64,000 nucleotides of DNA from Chloroflexi bacterium bin20 (GTDB taxonomy: Bacteria > Chloroflexota > Anaerolineae > Aggregatilineales > Phototrophicaceae): positions 558,001 through 622,000 of the forward strand of contig MPMG01000001.1 of the NCBI GenBank assembly GCA_002238485.1, in the 5' to 3' direction. The position numbers were made by a program, and so were the translations under genes. Positions 35,871 to 43,767 of this stretch are shown here, piece after piece. Under the pieces are notes generated by a model that saw only the letters and a list, made by a program, of their open reading frames with translations, did no database searches and was not told where the DNA came from. Numbering within the stretch: position 1 is the stretch's first letter; each line of letters starts with the position of its first letter.

Positions 35871-37148
35871 CTAGGCTAGCAAGGCTACGATTTGCTCAAG
35901 GTCATCTTCGGCGCTGAGCATAGGGTTGCGCAGTTTTGGCGCAATGCCCGGCAGGTCGTCTGCATGATAGCCGATAGTGGCTTGCGGGTCTTTCAGCACA
36001 TGGCCGGTCAGCACGCCCAGAACGCTGTCGCCGCGTTTGATGATGCCGCGCTCGACCAGTTTTCGCGTGCCCGCCACCGAACAGGCTGATGCCGGCTCGC
36101 AGCCAATTCCCACGCTATCGACAATCGCTTTTGCGTCCATGATCAGCTGATCGCTGACCTGCTCGACTACGCCGCCCGTCCATTCCAACGCGCGGATGGC
36201 TTTCCGCAGGTTGACGGGATCACCGATTTTGATTGCGGTGGCGATAGTCTCGGCCTTGACAGGTTGGAAATCTCGAAAGCCGCCAGCAAAATGACGGTAG
36301 AGCGGGTTTGCGCCCTCTGCCTGAACGATCGCGAGTCGCGGCAGTCGGTCGATCAGCCCGATCTGGTGCATCTCCAGCAGCGCCTTGCCAAATGCCGAGC
36401 TGTTGCCCAGATTGCCACCGGGCACGACGATCCAGTCCGGGACTTGCCAGCGCAATTGTTGCAGCGCCTCGAACATGATCGTCTTTTGTCCCTCGAGTCG
36501 GAAGGGATTGATGCTGTTGAGCACATAAATGCCCAGCCGTTCTGCCACTTGGCGAACCAGCGTCATATTGCGGTCGAAGTCGGCGTTGATCTGCAGGCAG
36601 GTGCCGCCATAAGCGATGCCCTGCGCCAGCTTGCCCAGCGCAATCGCCGTGTTTTGCAAAAATATGATGCCTTGCATGCCTGCCAGTGCAGCGTACGATG
36701 CCATGGATGCGGAGGTATTTCCCGTTGAGGCGCAAGCGACCCGTTCCATGCCCAGGCGTCGGGCATGAGTCACGCCGCTGGTCATGCCGCGGTCTTTGAA
36801 GGAGCCGGTCGGGTTTTCGCCCTCGTGCTTGAGCAAAAGTGCATCGACACCGACATAGGCTGCAATGCGTGGCAACTGATACAGGTTCGTATTGCCTTCG
36901 CCGCGCGTTACGATTTGCCCGTCGTCGATATCGGGATAAACGAGCTCTTTAAAGCGCCAGACTCCGCTGCTATATGGAGAATCCAGCGCTCCCAACCGAT
37001 CGTCAAACAACGCGCGCGTGATTTTTGCTGGGGTTGAGGTAAAATCGTGGGCGACATCCAGGGTGCCGCCGCAGCTTTCACAAGCATAGATGACCCGTTC
37101 AACTGGGTATTGTTGCGCACAATCAATACATTGTAGACTGCTTGACAT
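35871..37148 (-). CDS. thrC: Threonine synthase
   Basis: A 425-residue fold-type II PLP enzyme turning O-phosphohomoserine into threonine. The N-terminal zinc-ribbon-like segment has CIDC and CESC. The PLP Lys is K118 in ENPTGSFKDRGMT, followed by the phosphate loop STGNTSASMASYAA; VPGGNLGNSSAFGKAL is also present. The ATG at 37148 has GAGGGT upstream and begins at the zinc ribbon. It is divergent from thrB, 46 bases away, and convergent with metB, which competes for homoserine-derived substrate. Confidence 0.92.
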   Translation of the reverse strand: MSSSLQCIDCAQQYPVERVIYACESCGGTLDVAHDFTSTPAKITRALFDDRLGALDSPYSSGVWRFKELVYPDIDDGQIVTRGEGNTNLYQLPRIAAYVGVDALLLKHEGENPTGSFKDRGMTSGVTHARRLGMERVACASTGNTSASMASYAALAGMQGIIFLQNTAIALGKLAQGIAYGGTCLQINADFDRNMTLVRQVAERLGIYVLNSINPFRLEGQKTIMFEALQQLRWQVPDWIVVPGGNLGNSSAFGKALLEMHQIGLIDRLPRLAIVQAEGANPLYRHFAGGFRDFQPVKAETIATAIKIGDPVNLRKAIRALEWTGGVVEQVSDQLIMDAKAIVDSVGIGCEPASACSVAGTRKLVERGIIKRGDSVLGVLTGHVLKDPQATIGYHADDLPGIAPKLRNPMLSAEDDLEQIVALLA

Positions 37149-37194
37149 TCGCAGACCCTCGCGCCCGGCAAGGCAGCAAGGATAGCGGCAGAGC

Positions 37195-38136
37195 ATGGCA
37201 TTTTCCAGTGCAGAAGCCTTCGCCCCGGCTACGGTGGCAAACCTGGGCGTCGGCTTTGATATTCTGGGCATGGCGCTGGCTGGCATGGGCGACAAAGCGA
37301 CTGTGTCGTGGCGAGATGCGCCAGAAATCGTCATCAGCCGCATTGATGGCGACAACGGGCAGCTGCCGCAGGACCCCAAACTGAATGTAGCAGCTGTATC
37401 GGCGCGGGCAATGCTCGCTCACCTGGGCGAAAAACGCGGCCTGCAAATTCAGCTCGTCAAAGGTTTGCCACTGGCCAGCGGCTTGGGCAGCAGCGCCGCC
37501 AGCGCAGTCGTCACGGTGATCGCATTGAACAAGCTGCTGGGCAACCCTTTCACGCGCGAGCAGTTGCTGCCTTTTTGTCTGGAAGGCGAGGCGCTGGTCA
37601 GTGGCTATCACGCCGACAATGTCGCGCCCTGCCTGCTGGGCGGGATCGTGCTGGTGGCTGGCATCACGGTCGACGCCATCCAACCGCTGCCGATTCCAGC
37701 CGATCTGCATTTGGCGCTGGCGACTCCGGCAGTGGCTGTGCCCACCAACCAGGCGCGGGCATTGCTGCCAGACAGCGTGTCGCTCAGCCGTCTCATTCAT
37801 CAGACAGGCATGGTCGGCAGGTTGATCGATGCGCTGCATCGCAACGATTTGCAAGCGCTGGGCGCGGCGATGGAAGGCGACATGGTCGTTGAACCGGCGC
37901 GCGCTAGCTTGATGCCGCTGCTGGCGGAGATGCGGGCGCTGGCAAAACGAAAGGGCGCAATCGCGCTATTTATCGGCGGGGCAGGTCCGACTCTCTGCGC
38001 CTTGTGCGATTGCGATGAAGTTGCCCGGCGCGTCGCCGATGCCATGCAAACCGCGTATCAAGCCGCAAACCTGGACTGCCTTGCCCAAGCCACCCGCGTT
38101 GACTGCACTGGCGCGGTCGTCCTGCGCGCGCAATGA
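37195..38136 (+). CDS. thrB: Homoserine kinase
   Basis: A 313-residue GHMP kinase making O-phosphohomoserine from homoserine and ATP. It opens FAPATVANLGVGFDILGMAL. The ATP loop is GLPLASGLGSSAASAV (about residues 90-105), and the C-terminal GHMP motif is ALFIGGAGPTLCAL. The length is typical. Divergent from thrC; together they supply the last two steps to threonine. Confidence 0.95.
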   Translation: MAFSSAEAFAPATVANLGVGFDILGMALAGMGDKATVSWRDAPEIVISRIDGDNGQLPQDPKLNVAAVSARAMLAHLGEKRGLQIQLVKGLPLASGLGSSAASAVVTVIALNKLLGNPFTREQLLPFCLEGEALVSGYHADNVAPCLLGGIVLVAGITVDAIQPLPIPADLHLALATPAVAVPTNQARALLPDSVSLSRLIHQTGMVGRLIDALHRNDLQALGAAMEGDMVVEPARASLMPLLAEMRALAKRKGAIALFIGGAGPTLCALCDCDEVARRVADAMQTAYQAANLDCLAQATRVDCTGAVVLRAQ

Positions 38137-38159
38137 GGGCGAGGTCGATTGTGAAAATC

Positions 38160-38188
38160 TTGACAATCAAGCGCAGTCTGCCTATACT
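38160..38188 (+). promoter_or_regulatory. Strong promoter of iscX-nuoBCDI-mrp
   Basis: TTGACA (38160-38165), exactly 17 bases, then TATACT (38183-38188): the best-matching promoter in the window. Its expected start (about 38195) is only a few bases from the iscX ATG at 38198, so the first gene would be on a leaderless or near-leaderless mRNA. Confidence 0.7.
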
Positions 38189-38197
38189 GGTGGCATT

Positions 38198-38410
38198 ATG
38201 TCTGGGACGGCTTTGTATTGGGACGCGGACTATGAAATCGTCCTGGCTTTGATGCGCGCTTATCCCGATGCCGACCTGGACAATATCGGATTGCATGAAT
38301 TGAGTGAGCGCATCGTGCAGTTGCCGGACTTCGCCGATGATCCGGCGCTAGTCAATGATGCTATACTGAGGCAGATTCTGCGCGACTGGTATGAGGAGAG
38401 CGGCGAATAG
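38198..38410 (+). CDS. iscX: IscX-like iron-sulfur assembly protein
   Basis: A 70-residue acidic protein matching IscX/YfhJ from end to end: an N-terminal W-D-x-x-Y/E-I start (LYWDADYEIVLALM), YPDADLDNIG, then LPDFADDPALVNDAILRQIL and WYEE. IscX binds IscS and iron and modulates Fe-S cluster assembly. The family is best known at the end of proteobacterial isc operons; here it heads a complex I module that carries three or more 4Fe-4S clusters. The ATG nearly coincides with the predicted transcription start, and the ribosome site is weak. The stop abuts the nuoB ATG. Confidence 0.8.
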   Translation: MSGTALYWDADYEIVLALMRAYPDADLDNIGLHELSERIVQLPDFADDPALVNDAILRQILRDWYEESGE

Positions 38411-39292
38411 ATGGAATTGAACTTGCACGAGCTCAACGCGACCGAATTCCCCGTGCCAGCCGAGCTGGAGAACAATATCGCGATCACCAGCCTCAGCCAG
38501 CTGTACAACTGGGGCAGGCGCAATTCCATGTGGCCCATGCTTTTTGGGTTGGCTTGCTGCGCTATCGAAATGATCGCCACCGCATCATCGCGCTTCGACT
38601 TTTCCCGCTTTGGCTTTGAAGTGATGCGCGCGACGCCCCGACAAGCCGACTTGATGATTGTCTCGGGCACAGTGACCAAGAAGATGGTGGTGCCCATCGT
38701 GCGCCTCTACAACCAGATGCCCGAGCCAAAATATGTGCTGGCGATGGGCGCCTGCGCCAGTGGCGGCGGACCTTTCAAAGAAGGATACAATGTCGTTTCG
38801 GGCATGGATAAATTTCTGCCGGTGGATGTGTATGTGCCCGGCTGTCCGCCGACTCCGCAGGCGCTACTCTATGGCATGATCGCTCTGCAGCGCAAAATCG
38901 ATGGCCAAAGCATCGCCAACGGCGACGATGTCCCTTGGTATGGCGTTGGTTCTGCCGAGCCGACGCCGGTGCCGGTGCTGGGTCCGGATATCATCGACCC
39001 GCGCCAGATGGACATGATCCGCCGCCAGGCTGAACGGGCCGCGGGTGATATGGATGCGCTGGGCCTGCGCGAGCTGCCCGCCGCCATGCAGATGGTCGCC
39101 GCAAAAGCTGCAACAACCGCCGACGCGCCAGCCGAAACCGCGCCTGTCAATGGCAACGCGCTGGCTTTTGTCTTGCCCATCGGTGGCACTCCTTGGACAG
39201 AAGCCGAAGACATCCGCGAAAAACGCCGGCTGCGCGCTTTGGCACGCAAGGCAGTTCGCGCGACCCGCCGCGCCTCAGCAGAAGAGGAATAA
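38411..39292 (+). CDS. nuoB: NADH-quinone oxidoreductase subunit B with C-terminal extension
   Basis: 293 residues. The core (about 1-195) is NuoB, which holds cluster N2 at the quinone site: ligands C49, C50, C115 and C145 in [19 protein letters not shown] and VPGCPPTPQ. The remaining ~95 residues are an Ala-rich linker and a basic tail starting [10 protein letters not shown] at about 258 and ending [11 protein letters not shown]. NuoB is usually 160-220 residues, so the tail is extra. A closely similar tail ends NuoI. GAGGAG lies inside the end of iscX, and the ATG follows the iscX stop directly. nuoA is not upstream. Confidence 0.93.
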   Translation: MELNLHELNATEFPVPAELENNIAITSLSQLYNWGRRNSMWPMLFGLACCAIEMIATASSRFDFSRFGFEVMRATPRQADLMIVSGTVTKKMVVPIVRLYNQMPEPKYVLAMGACASGGGPFKEGYNVVSGMDKFLPVDVYVPGCPPTPQALLYGMIALQRKIDGQSIANGDDVPWYGVGSAEPTPVPVLGPDIIDPRQMDMIRRQAERAAGDMDALGLRELPAAMQMVAAKAATTADAPAETAPVNGNALAFVLPIGGTPWTEAEDIREKRRLRALARKAVRATRRASAEEE

Positions 39293-39298
39293 AGAACT

Positions 39299-41173
39299 AT
39301 GCCCACTGCCGCACCCGATGCGCCCCTGACAAGCACGAGCATAGATGGCGCAATCGACCATTTGCAAGCCACTTATCCCGAAGCGGTAAGCGCCGACGAC
39401 CGCGAAGGCTATGGGGGCATAATCGTTGACAGCGCGCAGTTGCTGGATATCGCCCAGGTCATCCGCGACGAGCTGGGTTTCGACTACTTGTCCAGCGCGA
39501 CTGCCGTCGATTATCTGGGCGCTGGCGACCACATGGAGATGGTCTACCACGCCTATCGCAGCAGTGGCGGCGGCGCATTGGTCTTCAAAGCGCAGACCGA
39601 ACGCGATAATGCCGAGATCCCGTCGCTGGTTTCTGTCTGGCGCGGGGCAGATTTCCAGGAGCGCGAAGCTTGGGATCTCTACGGCATCCACTTCCCTGGT
39701 CATCCCAACCTGAAGCGCATATTGATGTGGGAGGGCTTTCACGGGCATCCGATGCGCAAAGACTGGCGCGAAGCGTATTATGAAGAAGAGCAGAAGCCTT
39801 TCGACAGCCGCTGGCCCGGCGGACACGTGCATCGCGCCGAAGAGAAAAATGTCTTTGGCAAGAATGTCAATTATCCCCGCGAAATCGACCTCAGCCGCCT
39901 GATGGATACCTCGGAGTCAGCCGTGTATCAATCGCTGGGCTTGGGCGTCGATGTCGAGCGCGTGATGGACAAAGACGGCTTCGAGACCAATGAGTTGGTT
40001 GTGAATATGGGACCGCATCATCCCAGCACGCACGGCGTCTTCCGCATGGTGCTGACGGTCGATGGCGAGACGGTGACATCGCTCGAACCGGTCATGGGCT
40101 ATTTGCATCGCAACCACGAAAAAATCGGCGAGCGCAACACCTACCTGCACAACATCCCTTTTACCGACCGCCTTGATTACATCAGCAGCATGGGCAACAA
40201 CCACGGCTATGTGTTGGCGGTGGAGCAGTTGCTCAGCCTGGGGCGGCGCTACAACGAGCCGACTTACCGCTGCGAGGCGCTGCGCGTGCTGATGGTCGAG
40301 CTAAGCCGTATCGTCAATCACCTGTGGGCGATCGGCTTTTGGCTGAATGATATCGGCGCGTTTTTCACGCCCGTGCTCTATTTCATTCAAGAGCGCGAAC
40401 GAATCCTGGACTTTTTCGAGGCGGTGGCTGGCAGCCGTATGATGTGCAACTACATGCGCTTTGGCGGCTTGTTCGGCGATCTGCCCGAGCGCATCAAGAG
40501 CGTCAGCAACCTGACCAACGATCGCGTGCGCGACTACAACACCATGCAATTCCTCACCGAGATGTTCAGCGAGCGCATCCCGCGCACCATAGACGAGCTG
40601 GAGCAGTTGCTGACGCAAAACGAGATTCTCATCGAGCGCTCGGTGGGCGTGGGGGTGCTCAGCGCCGAAGACGCCATCAATTACAGCGCGGCTGGTCCGC
40701 TGCTGCGCGGCAGTGGCGTGCCCTATGATATTCGTCGCGCCGATCCCTACAGCATTTATGACGAGTTGGACTTTGATGTCGCGGTGGAAGACGCTGGCGA
40801 CATGTACGCGCGTTATCGGGTTCGTGTCAAAGAATTGCGCGAGAGTGTGCGTATTTTGCGGCAGATCTTGCCGCGGCTGGAAGCGACCAAAGGACAGTCG
40901 ATCTGGGCGGATGGCAAGCCGGGCGCTTATGCGCCGCGCGTCCCGCATGGCGAAGCCTATGGGCGTGTGGAAAACGGCAAGGGCGAGCTGGGTTATTACA
41001 TCGTGTCGGCGGGCGGCAAGAGCGGCACCTCCAATCCTTGGCGCTACCATGTGCGCGCGCCCAGCTTCATTAACCTGACGCCCATGGGCATCATGAGCCA
41101 GGGCTACAAAGTCGCCGATATCGTGGGCATTCTGGGCAGCATCGACATCGTGCTGGGTGAGACCGACCGCTAG
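39299..41173 (+). CDS. nuoCD: NADH-quinone oxidoreductase fused subunits C and D
   Basis: A 624-residue fusion. NuoC (30-kDa subunit) spans about residues 20-190, with DLYGIHFPGHPNLKRILMWE just split by this notation and GHPMRKDW. NuoD (49-kDa subunit) starts about residue 225, with NMGPHHPSTHGVFRM (about 235), GYLHRNHEKIGE and the NuoD C-terminal GYKVADIVGILGSIDIVLGE. NuoD forms the quinone cavity with NuoB. Fused nuoCD is known from enterobacteria and others. GAGGA precedes the ATG six bases after nuoB. Confidence 0.94.
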   Translation: MPTAAPDAPLTSTSIDGAIDHLQATYPEAVSADDREGYGGIIVDSAQLLDIAQVIRDELGFDYLSSATAVDYLGAGDHMEMVYHAYRSSGGGALVFKAQTERDNAEIPSLVSVWRGADFQEREAWDLYGIHFPGHPNLKRILMWEGFHGHPMRKDWREAYYEEEQKPFDSRWPGGHVHRAEEKNVFGKNVNYPREIDLSRLMDTSESAVYQSLGLGVDVERVMDKDGFETNELVVNMGPHHPSTHGVFRMVLTVDGETVTSLEPVMGYLHRNHEKIGERNTYLHNIPFTDRLDYISSMGNNHGYVLAVEQLLSLGRRYNEPTYRCEALRVLMVELSRIVNHLWAIGFWLNDIGAFFTPVLYFIQERERILDFFEAVAGSRMMCNYMRFGGLFGDLPERIKSVSNLTNDRVRDYNTMQFLTEMFSERIPRTIDELEQLLTQNEILIERSVGVGVLSAEDAINYSAAGPLLRGSGVPYDIRRADPYSIYDELDFDVAVEDAGDMYARYRVRVKELRESVRILRQILPRLEATKGQSIWADGKPGAYAPRVPHGEAYGRVENGKGELGYYIVSAGGKSGTSNPWRYHVRAPSFINLTPMGIMSQGYKVADIVGILGSIDIVLGETDR

Positions 41174-41195
41174 CGGAACATAACGAGGAGCAGCA

Positions 41196-42038
41196 ATGTA
41201 CGGAACTGGCTTGGCAAAGGGCTTGATGCTGACGTTGCGGCATTTCGTCGACTCGTACATAGACGACATCCGCTATGGCTTTCGCAAGTACAGCCATTCG
41301 GTCGACAATTTTGGAATCCGCCAGGGCACGCAGACCAAGGGCGTCATCACGGTGCAGTATCCAGACGAAAAAGTGGCGGTGCCCGAGCGCTTTCGCTTTG
41401 TGCCATTTCTGATCGTCGAAGACGAAGACCATCCGACGCGCGCCGGCAAAGACTGGTGCACCAGCTGCGGCATCTGCGCAAAAGTGTGCCCGCCGCAATG
41501 CATCTGGATCGTGCGCGGCAACGATCCAGATACCGGGCGGCCTGTGCCCGAGCCAGAAGCTTTCTTCATCGACATTGACATCTGCATGAATTGCGGTTAC
41601 TGCGCAGAGTATTGTCCCTTCGATGCCATCAAGATGGATCACGACTACGAGTTGGCCAGTTATGACCGCACGACGCATCATATTCACGACAAAGAGCGCT
41701 TGTCCAAGCCGAATTCGTATTGGCGCAGCATCGCCCCGACCCGTGCCTATGAAGAGATGCTGGCGCGTGGCACCTGGGAGCACAAGGATGCGGCCAAAGA
41801 AGCCCGCCGCGGTCAATCTGCCAGCCGCAGCAGCGCGCCTCGTCCAGCCGCAAAAGCTGCTCCCGCGCCCGCAGAAAAAGAAGAGGCGCAAGCGACTCCA
41901 GAGCCAGCCGTGAGCGCCGCCCCGGCCGCCGCCGCAGATGGCGCAACACCCTGGAGCGAAGACGACGCCAAGCGCGAAGAACGCCGCCGCAAAGCCTTGG
42001 AACGCAAGGCGCGCCGAGCTGCCAAAAGCGGTGGCTGA
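41196..42038 (+). CDS. nuoI: NADH-quinone oxidoreductase subunit I with C-terminal extension
   Basis: 280 residues. Two 4Fe-4S motifs bind clusters N6a and N6b: C88, C91, C94, C98 (CTSCGICAKVC) and C130, C133, C136, C140 (CMNCGYCAEYC). An N-terminal amphipathic part (LMLTLRHFVDSYIDD) precedes them. After about residue 190 comes an Ala/Pro-rich linker (SRSSAPRPAAKAAPAPAEK) and a basic tail GATPWSEDDAKREERRRKAL that mirrors the end of NuoB. NuoI is normally 130-220 residues. GAGGAG precedes the ATG. nuoH, its usual upstream neighbour, is missing here. Confidence 0.93.
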   Translation: MYGTGLAKGLMLTLRHFVDSYIDDIRYGFRKYSHSVDNFGIRQGTQTKGVITVQYPDEKVAVPERFRFVPFLIVEDEDHPTRAGKDWCTSCGICAKVCPPQCIWIVRGNDPDTGRPVPEPEAFFIDIDICMNCGYCAEYCPFDAIKMDHDYELASYDRTTHHIHDKERLSKPNSYWRSIAPTRAYEEMLARGTWEHKDAAKEARRGQSASRSSAPRPAAKAAPAPAEKEEAQATPEPAVSAAPAAAADGATPWSEDDAKREERRRKALERKARRAAKSGG

Positions 42039-42039
42039 C

Positions 42040-43092
42040 ATGGACTCGCTGCATCAGCAGGTGATGACGGCGCTGGGCACTGTCATCGAACCCGAACTCA
42101 ATCGTGATATCGTCACGCTCAATATGGTGCGCGATCTGCAAGTCGCCGATGGCGTCGCCGCCTTCACCATCGTGCTGACGACACCTGCCTGCCCATTGAA
42201 ACATGTCTTTGTCGAGCGTTGCCATGCCGCTCTGGTCGGGCGCGTGCCTGGCATCGAGAAGCTGCACATCAACTGGGATGCCCAGGTGCCGACCGACCGG
42301 CGCATACACGGGCGGCTGGATGTGCCCATGAACAGCATCGTTGCGGTCGCCAGCGGCAAGGGCGGGGTGGGCAAGAGCACTGTCGCCACCAATCTGGCAG
42401 TCTGCCTGGCAGATGCCGGCGCGCGGGTCGGGCTGATTGATGCCGATATCCTCAACCCGAATATCCCGCAGATGTTCGGCCTGGGCAGCGGCAGACCGCG
42501 TGTCGTCAACAAGAAGATGCAGCCGCTGGAAGTCTATGGAGTCAAGCTGATCAGCAGCGGCTTTTTGACCTCGCCCGACAAACCGATGATCATGCGCGGA
42601 CCGATGCTGCACAGCGCCATCCGCCAGTTCTTCACCGATGTCGACTGGGGCGGGCTGGATTACATGATCGTGGACTTGCCGCCGGGAACAGGCGATGCGC
42701 CGCTGTCCCTCGCCCAGTCATTCCCGCTCACTGGCAGCATCATCGTGACGCAGCCCCAAGCTGTCGCGGTGTCCGATGCCATTCGCGCCGCTGCCATGTT
42801 CGAGCAGTTGAAGGTGCCTGTGCTGGGCGTGGTGGAGAATATGTCGGGCGAGTTCTTTGGCAGTGGCGGTGGCGAGCAATTTGCGCAAGAGCGCGGCTTC
42901 GCCTTTCTGGGGCAGATTCCGCTGGCGGCATCCATTCGCAAAGGTGGCGATACCGGGAGACCGCTGCCGATTCACGAACCCGAGTCGGCTGCCGGGCGGG
43001 CATTTCGCAAGCTGGCCCAAGATTGTGCCGCGCGCATCAGTGTTGCCGTGCTGCAAGGCGCGGATGTCATCCCCATCAACATCATCGGCTAG
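42040..43092 (+). CDS. mrp: Mrp/ApbC/Ind1-family P-loop ATPase with MIP18 domain
   Basis: A 350-residue protein: an N-terminal MIP18/DUF59 domain (about 1-85, with LTTPACPLKH) and a Mrp/NBP35 ATPase with deviant Walker A SGKGGVGKST (about 105-114), DADILNPNIPQM and DLPPGTGDAPL. Family members carry or transfer Fe-S clusters, and the eukaryotic relative Ind1/NUBPL assembles complex I, which suits this position one base after nuoI. The CxxC that bridges the cluster in many members is absent: ENMSGEFFGSGGGEQF runs straight through that place. The ATG at 42040 follows the nuoI stop; the longer open frame inside nuoI is not coding. Confidence 0.9.
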   Translation: MDSLHQQVMTALGTVIEPELNRDIVTLNMVRDLQVADGVAAFTIVLTTPACPLKHVFVERCHAALVGRVPGIEKLHINWDAQVPTDRRIHGRLDVPMNSIVAVASGKGGVGKSTVATNLAVCLADAGARVGLIDADILNPNIPQMFGLGSGRPRVVNKKMQPLEVYGVKLISSGFLTSPDKPMIMRGPMLHSAIRQFFTDVDWGGLDYMIVDLPPGTGDAPLSLAQSFPLTGSIIVTQPQAVAVSDAIRAAAMFEQLKVPVLGVVENMSGEFFGSGGGEQFAQERGFAFLGQIPLAASIRKGGDTGRPLPIHEPESAAGRAFRKLAQDCAARISVAVLQGADVIPINIIG

Positions 43093-43370
43093 TCGTCCAT
43101 GCCGATAACCCGCACCTCGTCGCTGCTGCCGACCGGGTTGTAGCGCCCAATTAGCAACCAGAATGCGCCGCTCAGCAAGAGCGCCACTGCAAAGGCGATC
43201 AAGGTCTCTTCGTGCAAGTTGCCCTTGAGAAAGGCGTTGTGACGGATCAGCAGCAAGCCCAATAACACAAAGAAACCGACCAGCCTGCGGCGTTTCGGCT
43301 CGGCGCGTTGAACCATCAGCAGCAAAGCAGCCGCAGTCAGTGTGATGAGCAGTGTGTATCCCCAATCCAT
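43089..43370 (-). CDS. Hypothetical three-helix membrane protein
   Basis: A 93-residue protein with three hydrophobic segments (YTLLITLTAAALLLMV, RLVGFFVLLGLLLI, LIAFAVALLLSGAFWLLIG) and a short charged tail ending VIGMDD. I do not recognise it. A perfect TATAAT overlaps an ATG at 43379, so the second ATG at 43370, at the expected transcription start, is the likelier leaderless start. The stop overlaps by four bases with that of mrp, in convergent orientation. Confidence 0.55.
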   Translation of the reverse strand: MDWGYTLLITLTAAALLLMVQRAEPKRRRLVGFFVLLGLLLIRHNAFLKGNLHEETLIAFAVALLLSGAFWLLIGRYNPVGSSDEVRVIGMDD

Positions 43371-43377
43371 GCTTGCC

Positions 43378-43383
43378 ATTATA
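43378..43383 (-). promoter_or_regulatory. -10 element at the start of the small membrane protein gene
   Basis: TATAAT on the minus strand, overlapping the first ATG (43379); the expected transcription start (about 43371) coincides with the second ATG at 43370. A -35 with 17-base spacing reads TTCGTA, which is weak. Confidence 0.4.
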
Positions 43384-43425
43384 CTCACAGTCTGAGTATG
43401 TACGAACAGCCAAGAGCGGCGACTC

Positions 43426-43761
43426 ATGTTGACTTTCGAGCTTTCCCGATACGGCGCTGTCAGCCTGGTTGAAGTCGGCGGGCGGCTGGACGACAGCGAG
43501 TCATTTCGACTGTCAGCAGTCATTGGCGAAGAATTGGAAGCTGGCGCGCGAAAAATCGCGCTGGATATGAGTGCGATCGACGACATTGGCGAGGCAGGAT
43601 TGTTCGCGCTGATGCAGGCGTTAAAGTTGGCGCGGCGCAATGGAGGCGTTCTCTGCCTGGCGCAGCCATCCGATGCTGTTCGCGCGGCATTGGCGGCTTC
43701 GGCGCTCGACCAGCTTATTCGGATTTATGACAGTCGGGCGGAAGCGCTGGAGCGACTGTGA
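43426..43761 (+). CDS. STAS-domain protein (anti-anti-sigma-like) lacking the phospho-serine
   Basis: A 111-residue STAS domain similar to SpoIIAA/RsbV anti-sigma-factor antagonists, with GRLDDSESFRL early and LDMSAIDDIGEAGLFALMQA at the centre. In canonical members the Ser of D-S-S-G-L is phosphorylated by the partner kinase to switch off binding. Here the aligned position is Glu56 (D-I-G-E-A-G-L), so that switch is missing and the protein might mimic the phosphorylated form. No anti-sigma kinase lies next to it. It converges on the serine-hydrolase gene. Confidence 0.78.
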   Translation: MLTFELSRYGAVSLVEVGGRLDDSESFRLSAVIGEELEAGARKIALDMSAIDDIGEAGLFALMQALKLARRNGGVLCLAQPSDAVRAALAASALDQLIRIYDSRAEALERL

Positions 43762-43767
43762 GCTGCC

